Below, one piece after another: positions 1 through 7,238 of a stretch of 9,656 nt of DNA (its first letter is position 1; each line of letters begins with the position of its first letter). The notes under the pieces were generated by a model. That model was given only the letters and a program-made list of their open reading frames with translations, made no database searches and had not been told where the DNA came from. The translations under genes were made by a program, and so were the position numbers. Origin of the DNA: Candidatus Zymogenus sp. GTDB taxonomy: Bacteria > Desulfobacterota > Zymogenia > Zymogenales > Zymogenaceae. Location of the stretch: NCBI GenBank assembly GCA_030613285.1, contig JAUWME010000049.1, positions 1 to 9,656 on the forward strand, in the 5' to 3' direction.

Positions 1-119
1 TCAACCCCCTCGCCCTTGTTGTGCTTGCTGACCGACTCAATAAACAGGTAGGGCCAACGGTGGGGCAGAATTGACGATGCCTCAACACCTCTGATCCCGT
101 TAGCGTCTTCATTAGACAT
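1..119 (-). CDS. fabZ: 3-hydroxyacyl-ACP dehydratase FabZ, N-terminal part only (cut by window edge)
   Basis: The first 39 codons of a minus-strand gene are visible. Residues 17-29 read ILPHRWPYLFIES, the N-terminal signature of FabZ hot-dog-fold dehydratases (usual form LPHRxPFLLVDR). FabZ removes water from 3-hydroxyacyl-ACP in type II fatty acid synthesis in the cytoplasm. The catalytic His/Glu region (GHFPxxPxxPG) lies outside the window, so activity cannot be judged. The ATG at 117-119 starts 2 nt after the lpxD stop, and an AAGGA motif inside the end of lpxD sits about 9 nt upstream as ribosome binding site, so the two genes are probably translationally coupled. lpxD-fabZ adjacency is the standard lipid A cluster order and supports the call. 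Too short to exclude a FabZ-like fusion. Confidence 0.85.
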   Translation of the reverse strand, partial: MSNEDANGIRGVEASSILPHRWPYLFIESVSKHNKGEGV

Positions 120-121
120 CT

Positions 122-1162
122 TCATTTATCCTTTGTTTTAACCAGCCCCTTTAATTTGTCAACTTCTTTTTTTAGCCTCTCAAGCTCTTTTCTCATTTCA
201 GGAAGTTTTGAAACCGCTCCCATAGTCTTGAGCCATTTTCTGTGGGGCATTCCGGGAAATCCTGATATAACCTCGCCGGGGCGAACATCCTTTGAGATTC
301 CCGCCTTTGCGGTAATCATAGCGCCATCACCAATTTTGATATGACCAACCAGACCCGCTTGCCCCGACAGGATTACGTTCTTTCCAATCTTCGAACTGCC
401 CGATATTCCCACCTGTGCTATAAGAATTGACCCTTCCTCGACGACAACATTGTGGCCGATCTGAATCAGGTTATCCATGATGACGCCTCGTTGTATCCAA
501 GTTTTCCCCATGGCCGCACGATCGATGGAGCAGTTTGAACCTATTTCCACATCGTCATCGATTCTCACTATTCCAACTTGAGGAATTTTTACATGTTTGT
601 TTCCTTCGTGGGCAAATCCGAAACCATCAGAGCCAATCACTGTCCCTGAGTGAATTATAACCCTGTCGCCGATGATACATCTATCCATTATGGTAACGTT
701 TGGATAAAGGGTTGAGTCCCTTCCCACTACCGCCCCATCACCAAGATAGCCCCCCGGATAAATTACGCTCCCCTCCTTGACCTCTGCCCCCTTCCCAACA
801 TATGCCAGCGGGTAAATGGCAGTGACTGGATCGACCTTTGCATCCGGGTGGACGTGGGCGCCATCTGAAATTCCGAAGAGGTTCCTCTCAGTCCCTGTCA
901 TCAAAGTCAGGATTTCTGCAAATGCAAGGTACGGATTATCAACCTTGATAAGGGGTTTTTCTTCAAATTGAATCTCTGGAGACACTATTATCGCCGAGGC
1001 TTTAGTCTTGGTTAGAAATTCCATATATTTTGGGTTTGCAACAAATGTAATATCCCCTTTAACGGCCTCAACAATTCCGTTTACGCCTGAGATTATTACA
1101 TTTTCATCCCCAAAAACTTTGCCCCCCACATGGCTCGCAAGCTCCCCAATGGTCTTTTCCAT
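122..1162 (-). CDS. lpxD: UDP-3-O-(3-hydroxyacyl)glucosamine N-acyltransferase LpxD
   Basis: LpxD transfers a 3-hydroxyacyl chain from ACP to the 2-amine of UDP-3-O-acyl-glucosamine, the third step of lipid A synthesis, at the cytoplasmic face. The 346-aa length is typical. Residues 1-100 form the uridine-binding domain (ITFVANPKY at 38-46). Residues about 101-305 are left-handed beta-helix hexapeptide repeats (many G-x-x repeats, GSDGFGFA at 177-184). The C-terminal 40 residues form a charged helix as in characterised LpxD. His237 in IQIGHNVV matches the catalytic histidine of the E. coli enzyme (His239), and His274 in LVGHIKI matches its second conserved histidine. The start MEKTIGELA aligns with normal LpxD N-termini, but there is no convincing Shine-Dalgarno before the ATG; the leader is AT-rich. 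It lies 98 nt downstream of bamA across a hairpin and 2 nt upstream of fabZ. The usual ompH/skp gene between bamA and lpxD is absent. Confidence 0.95.
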   Translation of the reverse strand: MEKTIGELASHVGGKVFGDENVIISGVNGIVEAVKGDITFVANPKYMEFLTKTKASAIIVSPEIQFEEKPLIKVDNPYLAFAEILTLMTGTERNLFGISDGAHVHPDAKVDPVTAIYPLAYVGKGAEVKEGSVIYPGGYLGDGAVVGRDSTLYPNVTIMDRCIIGDRVIIHSGTVIGSDGFGFAHEGNKHVKIPQVGIVRIDDDVEIGSNCSIDRAAMGKTWIQRGVIMDNLIQIGHNVVVEEGSILIAQVGISGSSKIGKNVILSGQAGLVGHIKIGDGAMITAKAGISKDVRPGEVISGFPGMPHRKWLKTMGAVSKLPEMRKELERLKKEVDKLKGLVKTKDK

Positions 1163-1200
1163 TTCAAATACTTTAATCTACTACAGTTATAATGTAAAGA

Positions 1201-1228
1201 GGGGAGAGAAGTAAATACCTCCCTCCCC
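1201..1228 (-). terminator. Strong RNA hairpin between bamA and lpxD (attenuator- or processing-like)
   Basis: Read on the minus strand, GGGGAGGGAGGT pairs with ACTTCTCTCCCC around a 4-nt ATTT loop: 12 pairs, two of them G-U. On the plus strand those two pairs become A-C mismatches, so the structure suits the minus-strand transcript that carries bamA and lpxD. It begins about 32 nt after the bamA stop and ends about 38 nt before lpxD. The bases after it, TCTTTACATT, are only a weak U-tract, so partial termination, 3'-end protection of bamA mRNA or RNase processing are all possible. Pairing is seen; the role is inferred. Confidence 0.55.
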
Positions 1229-1260
1229 CTATTTCATAATCAGTGTCCCTTAGATGCTGA

Positions 1261-3918
1261 TTAGAAGCTTGTTCCTATGGAGAAATTCCACTCAGCATTG
1301 GTTTCGCCCGGTTTCGGGTCGAGATTGTATCCCCACTCTACCCTGATTGGGCCCATGGGTGAAAACCATCTTACACCAGCTCCAACGGAATATCTCAAAT
1401 CACTAAGATCAATGCTTTCTTTGTCACCCCAGACATTACCCATATCAAAGAATACCACTCCTTTCATCTTAATATCTTCAAAGAGCGGGAAGATAAGCTC
1501 AAGGTTGACGATTAGTTCTTTATTGCCTCCCAGATACTCACCAGTCACGGGATCTGTAGGGCCAATACTGTAGGGTTTAAATCCCCTGATTGTATTTAAC
1601 CCGCCAGCGTAAAATCGAGATTGAATTGGAAGGTCTCCTGACTGAAGATTTTCAGCCCAACCGAGTAAAAGCCTGGGATGGAATACGAGTTTCCAATAAA
1701 CTGGGAAGTACCAACTCGATTCAAGCACTGTTTTATAATATCTCTCGTCGCCGCCTATACCTGCAAAAAACACCGAGACGGAGTTCATGGAACCTTTGCT
1801 TGGATCATAGACATTGTCTCTTGTGTCCCTTACCAGCATTGCTTCGATACCACTTGTGACGGTATCTCCCTCTTCCGCCCAAATATCCGCGTGGGCGTTG
1901 GCAGCAATATTCTTAATTTCCACCTTGTTGAAAATATAGGTGATAAAGAGTCTCGTTTCCTCATCGATGACCCGATGTCCACCGGTTAACTCAAAACCCA
2001 AAGTGTTAGTATCATACGTGTCATACTCGTGGCTGACGTTGTAAAACTTGACTCCCAGCGAGAGATTTGTATCTAAAAAATATGGGTCGGCAAGAGAGAC
2101 ATAGTAGTTTGTATCAACGCTGCTAAATTCTGCGGATGCAGAAACTTTGTAGCCACGTCCAAAGAGGTTTCTCTCCTGTACCTTTACAAGACCCGTAACC
2201 TTGGCAACACTCGAATATCCCATACCTGCTGAGATGAGTCCTGTAGGTTTCTCTTTTACATTAATTACAACAATAACCTTATCGTCAGCACTCCCCTTCC
2301 CAGTTGCAAACTTCACCTCTTCAAAATAACCGAGGTTTTCAACTTTCTCTTTACTCCTCAGTAAATCAGTACCATTAAAAAGATCGCCTTCGGCAAACTT
2401 CAATTCCCTACGGATAACCTTGTCAAAGGTCTTTACATTTCCGCTTATAGTGATCTTTTCAAAGTAGGTTTTCTTACCCTTAATAATGAAGTAATTGACA
2501 TTGGCGATTTTTGCCTCTGATTTTGTGTCTGTCTGAGGTTGGATATCTACAAGGGCGTAGCCCTCGTCGTTGTAAAGCGTTGAGAGGTAACCAAGGTCTG
2601 CAATCAGATTCATTCTTGAAAACGTATCGCCCGATTCTAATTTCAGATTTTTCTTAAGCTCATCCTTCGGTTTAATAAGGTCTCCTGAAACATCCACAGT
2701 CCCTACGGTGAATTTCTCCCCTTCCTTGATGCGATATGTGATGAAGATCCTTTTTTCTTCCATCTTAACTTCCGGGGGCTCAACTACCGCTTCGAGATAG
2801 CCGTGATCGAAGTAGACTGCCGTTACACGGTCAATGTCTTTGTCCAGTTGTGTTTTTTTGTATTTTCCCCTGTCCGAGAACCACCAGATCCAACCCTTGC
2901 CTTTGTTTGCAAGACCTTTTTCGATCTTCCTGTCAGAAATTTTATCGTTGCCGATGAAGATGACCTTTTTGATCATCATCTTTTTACCTTCCACGAGGTT
3001 TAATTCGAGCAGTATCTCATCTTCTTCGAGGGGACTGATTTTGTACTCCACCTTTATGGCATGAAACTGCTTTTCTTCATAAAGAGCTTTGATCGCCTCA
3101 ATGGTCCTTTTAAGGTCTCTTGTACTCAATACCTTTGGCGGTGTAATGGTAACTACCTCAAAGACGTCTTTAACATTAATCTTCTTGGCGCCATTTATCC
3201 TTACCTCTCTTACCAGAGGCCTCTCTTTTACGGTAAAGATGACCTCTGTTCCCTTTGCAATTCGTTTTGACTCCACCTCAACATTGCTAAAATATCCCAT
3301 CTCGGTTATAGACTTGACATCCTTTGCCAAGAAAATGTCGTAGGGGAGGGTACCTTCCTTGCTCTGGACAATGCCTAATATGTCCTCGTCGGAAAGTCTC
3401 TTGTTTCCCCTGATTGTAACCTTGGTGATTATCTCGTCAACAAAGATCTTTTCATTGATCTTCTTTGCAATGTCGCCTACTCTGTCAAGAACTGTTGCAA
3501 GTCCATAAGTCTCAACGTAAAAGCGTTCGGCATCTCCTTTTCTGCGAACAGGGACCAACTTTGCATCAAGACTTATTGTCTCACCAACTTTGGTCATACT
3601 ACCTAAGATAACGTAGTCCGCCCGCATCTTCCGCCCAACCATCCTTGCATAACTCTCGTCCATCTGATCGGGAGATTTATCTCCAACAATCTTTGAGAGT
3701 TTCTCTTTGTCGAGGGGCTCAATCTTCTCGTGATATGCTAACGCCGAGAGGAGGACATCTTGAATGTCCGACTGATAATCCGATATATCCTCGGCAGCAA
3801 ATATCGAAAACGGTAACACCGTAATCTTAACCTTTTTTTCGGCGGCAAAAACCGTACCTGTAAAAAGTGCGATCACAAAGGCCACCGTTATCATCAAAAT
3901 AATGGCTCTTTTACCCAT
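1261..3918 (-). CDS. bamA: Outer membrane protein assembly factor BamA (Omp85) with extra N-terminal periplasmic domain
   Basis: BamA is the core of the BAM complex and folds beta-barrel proteins into the outer membrane. Residues 1-26 are a signal peptide (GKR, a hydrophobic core, cleavage near VFA-A). Residues about 28-160 form an alpha/beta domain not found in E. coli BamA (ITVLPFSIF at 32-40, DYVILGSMTKV at 101-111), resembling the TolB N-terminal/CsgG-type fold. Five POTRA domains follow at about 163-234, 235-313, 314-402, 403-483 and 484-558. The barrel spans about 560-885, with the Omp85 motif DTRDN at 698-702, the loop-6 motif IRGF at 777-780 inside AGGLNTIRGF, and a C-terminal beta-signal ending in Phe (WNFSIGTSF). 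The length of 885 aa against about 810 in E. coli reflects the added domain with a somewhat shorter barrel. AGGAGG lies 5 nt before the ATG and a good promoter lies upstream, so bamA is the first gene of bamA-lpxD-fabZ. Confidence 0.96.
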   Translation of the reverse strand: MGKRAIILMITVAFVIALFTGTVFAAEKKVKITVLPFSIFAAEDISDYQSDIQDVLLSALAYHEKIEPLDKEKLSKIVGDKSPDQMDESYARMVGRKMRADYVILGSMTKVGETISLDAKLVPVRRKGDAERFYVETYGLATVLDRVGDIAKKINEKIFVDEIITKVTIRGNKRLSDEDILGIVQSKEGTLPYDIFLAKDVKSITEMGYFSNVEVESKRIAKGTEVIFTVKERPLVREVRINGAKKINVKDVFEVVTITPPKVLSTRDLKRTIEAIKALYEEKQFHAIKVEYKISPLEEDEILLELNLVEGKKMMIKKVIFIGNDKISDRKIEKGLANKGKGWIWWFSDRGKYKKTQLDKDIDRVTAVYFDHGYLEAVVEPPEVKMEEKRIFITYRIKEGEKFTVGTVDVSGDLIKPKDELKKNLKLESGDTFSRMNLIADLGYLSTLYNDEGYALVDIQPQTDTKSEAKIANVNYFIIKGKKTYFEKITISGNVKTFDKVIRRELKFAEGDLFNGTDLLRSKEKVENLGYFEEVKFATGKGSADDKVIVVINVKEKPTGLISAGMGYSSVAKVTGLVKVQERNLFGRGYKVSASAEFSSVDTNYYVSLADPYFLDTNLSLGVKFYNVSHEYDTYDTNTLGFELTGGHRVIDEETRLFITYIFNKVEIKNIAANAHADIWAEEGDTVTSGIEAMLVRDTRDNVYDPSKGSMNSVSVFFAGIGGDERYYKTVLESSWYFPVYWKLVFHPRLLLGWAENLQSGDLPIQSRFYAGGLNTIRGFKPYSIGPTDPVTGEYLGGNKELIVNLELIFPLFEDIKMKGVVFFDMGNVWGDKESIDLSDLRYSVGAGVRWFSPMGPIRVEWGYNLDPKPGETNAEWNFSIGTSF

Positions 3919-3966
3919 TTCGGCCTCCTGAGATTAAACTTAACTAAAAAACCTAAAATCTACGTA

Positions 3967-3994
3967 ATTATACCAGATGAAACAGCCTTGTAAA
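3967..3994 (-). promoter_or_regulatory. Predicted sigma-70 promoter (extended -10) for bamA-lpxD-fabZ
   Basis: On the minus strand there is a -35-like TTTACA (3989-3994), a 16-nt spacer, and a perfect TATAAT (3967-3972) preceded by TGG, which makes an extended -10. Transcription would start near 3960, giving a leader of about 42 nt before the bamA ATG with AGGAGG at 3924-3929. This is a match to consensus, not an experimental start site. It is vegetative in form; no sigma-E-type envelope-stress promoter was recognised. Confidence 0.6.
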
Positions 3995-4234
3995 GGAAAA
4001 AAAACAGGAATGTGGCTACAATACAATTATGTCACTCTTTTTTACAATGTTATTATGTCATCACTCTATAAATCTGATGTAAAAGAGCATTTTTTTCAAA
4101 ATGGTTGCGCTCGACAAAAATATGATATACATGTTGGAAGAGATGAAGCATCATGGTAACCCTCCCCCATTTATCAAGCAGGTTTCAATTAGTGTTCTTT
4201 CATCTTTATCTGCTCATATTGTTTAAAACAAAAC
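3995..4234. other. Intergenic region downstream of aspartate kinase
   Basis: AT-rich stretch between the lysC stop and the bamA promoter. No clear intrinsic terminator is visible after lysC; the near-palindrome TTGTTTAAAACAA close to its stop has no loop and no stem of use. The one item with gene-like signals is the 33-codon minus-strand ORF at 4053-4154, listed separately. The plus-strand 60-codon frame across this region has no ribosome binding site and was not accepted. Confidence 0.5.
4053..4154 (-). CDS. Possible small ORF, 33 aa, unknown
   Basis: An ATG at 4152-4154, followed by a second ATG, is preceded by GGGGGAGGG, whose GGAGG core (4161-4165) sits 6 nt upstream, an ideal Shine-Dalgarno distance. 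The 33-residue product begins MMLHLFQHVYHIFVERNHFE and ends LHQIYRVMT. It contains five histidines and several aromatic residues, with no clear membrane segment or known motif. It lies about 80 nt after the aspartate kinase stop on the same strand, so it could be the last cistron of that transcript. Length and lack of recognisable family make chance quite possible. No function is proposed. Confidence 0.22.
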   Translation of the reverse strand: MMLHLFQHVYHIFVERNHFEKNALLHQIYRVMT

Positions 4235-5473
4235 TCACCCCTTAATAAAGACACCATGGCAGATTTTCACAGCATCGTTTAGTTTCTCCCGATCCACCAA
4301 TGCGCTGATCCTAAACCGCGACGTATGGATGTCGTGGATGGAAACTCCAATCCCCTCAAGGTTTGTGATAACACCCATCAGGTTCTTGCCATCATTGGTT
4401 ATCCCTTCCCCAATAAGAGAGAGCGCCCCCAAATCCTCAAAGAAGAGGAGCCGACCCGGAAATTCTTTTGAGAGGCGGGATTTTATCCCGTCGTAACCGT
4501 GGAGGTTTTCCAGAGGGAAAATGCAGGAAAAACTATACTCATCGTTGCCGTATGTGTTCAAGTTAAACTGCTTGTACTCAACCCCTTCACTATCAAAGAA
4601 ATCGAGAATCTCCTTTATGGTATACAAGGGAATCAACTCCGAAGCTGTAACATAAATCACCTCCCTCTCTGAGACCACCGCCCTTACTTTTCCGGTTCGT
4701 GAATCTTCAAAGAAATCCCCCACAACGGTTCCGGTCTTTCCTGTTTTTCCGGCAAATGAGGAGACAGAATGAATCTTAATCCCTGCCCGCTTGGCATATT
4801 CAACTGCGGCGGAGTTTAAGACCTTTGCACCTGCCTCTGCCATCTCCTGCATCTCCTCATAAGAAAGCTGGTCAATCTTTTCGGCATCAGATACAATCCT
4901 TGGATCGGCGGTGAGGACGCCGTCCACGTCGGAGCAGATTTCGAGATAGTCAGCGCCAACAGCGGCGGCAAGGGCCACGGCAGATGTATCCGACCCGCCA
5001 CGACCCAAGGTCGTTACTTCCCCTGTAGTGCTGACCCCTTGGTAACCCGCCACGATAACGATGAGGCCCGACCCCAACGCCTCGACTATCCTCCTCGGTT
5101 TTACCTCGATAATCCTTGCGTTGGAGTGAGTTGTGTCTGTGATGATACCGCTTTGTGAGCCGGTAAAAGACTTTGCCGGGTGCCCCATCTCATTTAGAGC
5201 CATGGAAAGGAGTGTCATGGAAATTCGCTCACCAGCCGTAAGGAGCATATCCAGCTCCCGGGCAGTGGGTTCTGCCACAACCTCCTTTGCGAGTTTCAAC
5301 AGCCTGTCGGTTGTGTCGCCCATGGCGCTGACCACCACGACGATGCGATGCCCCTCCTCTTTGGTAGCGATTATCCGCTTTGCCACGCTCTTCATCTTTT
5401 CTGGATCTGAGACTGACGACCCGCCGTATTTCTGAACGATAGTGGAAAATTCAAATGCGGTTTCTTTATTCAT
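4235..5473 (-). CDS. lysC: Aspartate kinase (monofunctional, ACT-domain regulated type)
   Basis: Phosphorylates L-aspartate with ATP, the first committed step to lysine, threonine, methionine and diaminopimelate. Positions below count from the ATG at 5473 (412 aa). The catalytic amino-acid-kinase domain covers about 1-245: KYGGSSV at 15-21 (nucleotide/aspartate binding), TAGERIS at 79-85, SFTGSQSG at 102-109, [16 protein letters not shown] at 156-171 and [14 protein letters not shown] at 181-194. Two ACT domains follow (about 262-340 and 345-412) but are divergent: the usual GVGM/PGVA ligand-binding motifs are replaced by LIGEGITND and IPLYTI, though [11 protein letters not shown] resembles the typical STSEIKISVLV strand. 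Feedback control by lysine or threonine may therefore differ. Start choice: an in-frame TTG two codons upstream (5477-5479) has a GGA motif about 5 nt away, so the product could be 414 aa; the ATG is preferred. A HIT gene lies 77 nt upstream of this ATG on the same strand, probably in one transcript. Confidence 0.93.
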   Translation of the reverse strand: MNKETAFEFSTIVQKYGGSSVSDPEKMKSVAKRIIATKEEGHRIVVVVSAMGDTTDRLLKLAKEVVAEPTARELDMLLTAGERISMTLLSMALNEMGHPAKSFTGSQSGIITDTTHSNARIIEVKPRRIVEALGSGLIVIVAGYQGVSTTGEVTTLGRGGSDTSAVALAAAVGADYLEICSDVDGVLTADPRIVSDAEKIDQLSYEEMQEMAEAGAKVLNSAAVEYAKRAGIKIHSVSSFAGKTGKTGTVVGDFFEDSRTGKVRAVVSEREVIYVTASELIPLYTIKEILDFFDSEGVEYKQFNLNTYGNDEYSFSCIFPLENLHGYDGIKSRLSKEFPGRLLFFEDLGALSLIGEGITNDGKNLMGVITNLEGIGVSIHDIHTSRFRISALVDREKLNDAVKICHGVFIKG

Positions 5474-5550
5474 GGTCAATATTATCCATTGTACAAATAA
5501 CTAAAATATTATCTAACAACCTATCACCCCTTCAATCCCCAAAAACTGCT

Positions 5551-5901
5551 CTACCCGGCCATTCCGCCGCCTATCTGTTTCCCCCCCAAAAGATGCAAGT
5601 GCAAATGCAGTATGATCTGACTCCCCTCCTTGCCGTTGTTAATGACCAACCTGAAACCCCGCTCGTCAACTCCCTTAATCTTTGCCACTTCCAAAGCTGC
5701 CCGATGCATCTCTTCCATAATGGAGAGATCGCCCGCATCTGACACCGCCTTCAAGTTCAGGTAGTGCTTTTTAGGTATAATCAGGACATGAACCGGCGCC
5801 TGAGGATTGATATCCTCAAAACAAAAGACGTGCTCATTCTGAAATACAACTTCGGCTTCAATCTTCCCTTTTATCAAATTGCAAAAAAGACATCCGGCCA
5901 T
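5551..5901 (-). CDS. HIT family protein (HINT-like purine nucleotide phosphoramidase/hydrolase)
   Basis: A complete 116-aa histidine-triad protein. The signature H-x-H-x-H-x-x is at 99-105 (HLHLHLL) followed by GG; by family knowledge the middle histidine (His101) is the nucleophile that attacks the alpha-phosphate of AMP-linked substrates such as adenosine phosphoramidates or aminoacyl-adenylates. Cys4 and Cys7 (CLFC) with an upstream-loop histidine such as His46 and triad His99 could bind zinc as in other bacterial HINT proteins. FEDINPQAPVHVLIIPKKH (28-46) is the conserved nucleotide-binding strand region. The C-terminus QIGGGMAG lacks the tryptophan seen in many HINT proteins. The start is firm: AAGGAGG at 5910-5916, 8 nt before the ATG. 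It is expected to be a cytoplasmic homodimer. It is the promoter-proximal gene of an apparent HIT-lysC pair. The exact substrate cannot be told from sequence. Confidence 0.92.
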   Translation of the reverse strand: MAGCLFCNLIKGKIEAEVVFQNEHVFCFEDINPQAPVHVLIIPKKHYLNLKAVSDAGDLSIMEEMHRAALEVAKIKGVDERGFRLVINNGKEGSQIILHLHLHLLGGKQIGGGMAG

Positions 5902-6340
5902 GTTAATTACCTCCTTATTTTAGACCATATTAAATTCGTTCTGGTTTGTAATGGCATTATATATTATATAGACAATATTGGCTATCAGTTTTTGCTTCAA
6001 AAATCAAAGGAAAAGTGATTTGAACTCTCAAGCAATTTTTGAGCACGACAAAGTACATAGCCACATCTCCTATGCCTTTTGAGTTATCAAATATAAAAAC
6101 ACGCACAAGTCAAATAAATAGTTTTGTTTTCCCAACAAAACATGGTACTATTAACAACACTATCTCAAGAAATTAACTGCCTTTATTAAAAAGCATTGTG
6201 TTTATAGTCCGTAGGCTAATTAATCAAAAGTTTCAATCTACAATACAAATAATTTTACAACTCACTTTGTTGCTCTTTGGTGATATTGCGTGAATTTGCC
6301 CATTAATACAAATATTTCATTTTTTTTTAGGAGGGTAGCA
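5902..6340. other. AT-rich divergent intergenic region between HIT/lysC and the V4R gene
   Basis: About 440 nt with no supported gene. On the HIT side there are two overlapping-context TATAAT boxes on the minus strand (5963-5968 and 5956-5961), without a recognisable -35 at proper distance. A perfect 8-bp inverted repeat lies at 6121-6141, and weaker ones at 6078-6091 (TTTGA/TCAAA) and around 6033-6049 (CTCAA/TTGAG). No convincing promoter was found for the V4R gene; its ribosome binding site AGGAGG is at 6329-6334, right after a run of T. A plus-strand reading frame covering 5764-6018 overlaps the HIT gene antisense and has no support. Confidence 0.5.
6121..6141. repeat. Perfect 8-bp inverted repeat in divergent intergenic region
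   Basis: GTTTTGTT and AACAAAAC flank a 5-nt TTCCC centre. No T-run follows on either strand, so it is not a usual terminator. It sits roughly 200 nt from both flanking gene starts and could be a regulator site or a leader hairpin. An AT-rich 8-bp repeat in such a region can also be chance. Confidence 0.35.
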
Positions 6341-7228
6341 ATGTCAGATCAAAGAAGGTTAATTTGGGATGTTAAGCGGGGATTTATAAATCTCGTTACT
6401 AACGGCGCCAAAGAGAGGGTCTTTCTTATAAGCGAGGGCTTTATAGAAGCCTTTGCAGATGAGATCGTCAAGGTATCGGGCCAAGGGATGCTCACAATGA
6501 TGCTTAGAAACCTCTTTAAAGAATTAGGGGTAAAGGGAGACCAAAATCCAACATGGAAGTCCTTTGAGCGTTTAAACGATGACGCCATACTCTCTGTCTC
6601 AAAAGATAAAAGTTCTATCCCTGAAATATTCACATGGGATATGAAGACGAGAGTTTTTCAGTTAACCGGCGGAGGCATGTACGACATGTGGACGGTACAA
6701 TCAATCCAGATGTTCAAGAAGGTCATGGCGGATATCTTAACCGAGAGGGGAGCAAACGCTATTTTACACGACGTGGCAAAGACCGGCGGAAAGGCGGTAA
6801 GTGAAGAAGTCATGAAATCGTGGGGCTGGAAGGACGTGAAATCGGCGCTCGATAGCCTTGACGGCGTCAACAAGTTCATATATCCAAATGCAGGATGGGG
6901 AAAAGCGAGGGCTAAAGCTGAAATGGGAGGAGACGGTTTCCCAATTGGAATTTTTAAATTCTGGGAACTGTATGAATCGTACGGGATAAAATCAGAAACT
7001 CCATCGTGTACTATTGCACGAAGTTTTATGGAGGGCCTCGGAGACGGGACAGGAAAGGCTATTTCGGATTTAGCGGCCGAGGCAAAGGAGATCAAATGTA
7101 TATCGACCGGAGACGAATACTGCGCCTTTGTCGTCAAGTTCAAGCCGGATAAGTCACCCCCTCTGGACTGGAAAGAACTGGAGGAAGAGTGGCGGGCTCT
7201 GGACGCTGTCGAGCTTCTTCCTGAATAG
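6341..7228 (+). CDS. V4R (4-vinyl reductase-like) domain protein, unknown function
   Basis: 295 aa from the ATG at 6341, chosen because AGGAGG (6329-6334) lies 6 nt upstream; a GTG at 6290 in the same frame would place the ribosome site inside the gene. The C-terminal half (about 130-268) fits the V4R fold: a helix ILHDVAKTGGKAVSEE (141-156), GWGKARA at 185-191, then Cys223 (PSCTIARSF), GLGDGTGKA at 232-240 and the closing pair IKCISTGDEYCAF with Cys253 and Cys261. These three cysteines are the conserved V4R pattern, thought to bind metal or a small ligand; the domain occurs in DmpR/XylR-type aromatic sensors and in BchJ. The N-terminal half (1-125) has no family I recognise and contains no DNA-binding or enzyme motif that I can see. 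No signal peptide or membrane segment, so cytoplasmic. A stand-alone sensor or ligand carrier is plausible but unproven. Confidence 0.75.
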   Translation: MSDQRRLIWDVKRGFINLVTNGAKERVFLISEGFIEAFADEIVKVSGQGMLTMMLRNLFKELGVKGDQNPTWKSFERLNDDAILSVSKDKSSIPEIFTWDMKTRVFQLTGGGMYDMWTVQSIQMFKKVMADILTERGANAILHDVAKTGGKAVSEEVMKSWGWKDVKSALDSLDGVNKFIYPNAGWGKARAKAEMGGDGFPIGIFKFWELYESYGIKSETPSCTIARSFMEGLGDGTGKAISDLAAEAKEIKCISTGDEYCAFVVKFKPDKSPPLDWKELEEEWRALDAVELLPE

Positions 7229-7238
7229 AGCATGAAAA

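Noticed and set aside
3977..4159. 60-codon plus-strand frame
   Set aside because: No ribosome binding site, starts inside the bamA promoter region and has no recognisable motif; the opposite-strand small ORF has the better signal.
5478..5513. Direct repeat AATATTATC at 5478-5486 and 5505-5513 before lysC
   Set aside because: Only 9 bp in very AT-rich sequence, easily chance; resembles -10-like sequence with no -35.
6016..6032. GATTTGAAC resembling the T-loop of a tRNA on the minus strand
   Set aside because: The flanking bases cannot form a T-stem and no acceptor, D or anticodon arms can be drawn.
6290..6340. GTG at 6290 as the V4R gene start (17 extra residues)
   Set aside because: It would put the strong AGGAGG at 6329-6334 inside the gene and encode it as Arg-Arg; the ATG at 6341 is 6 nt after that site.
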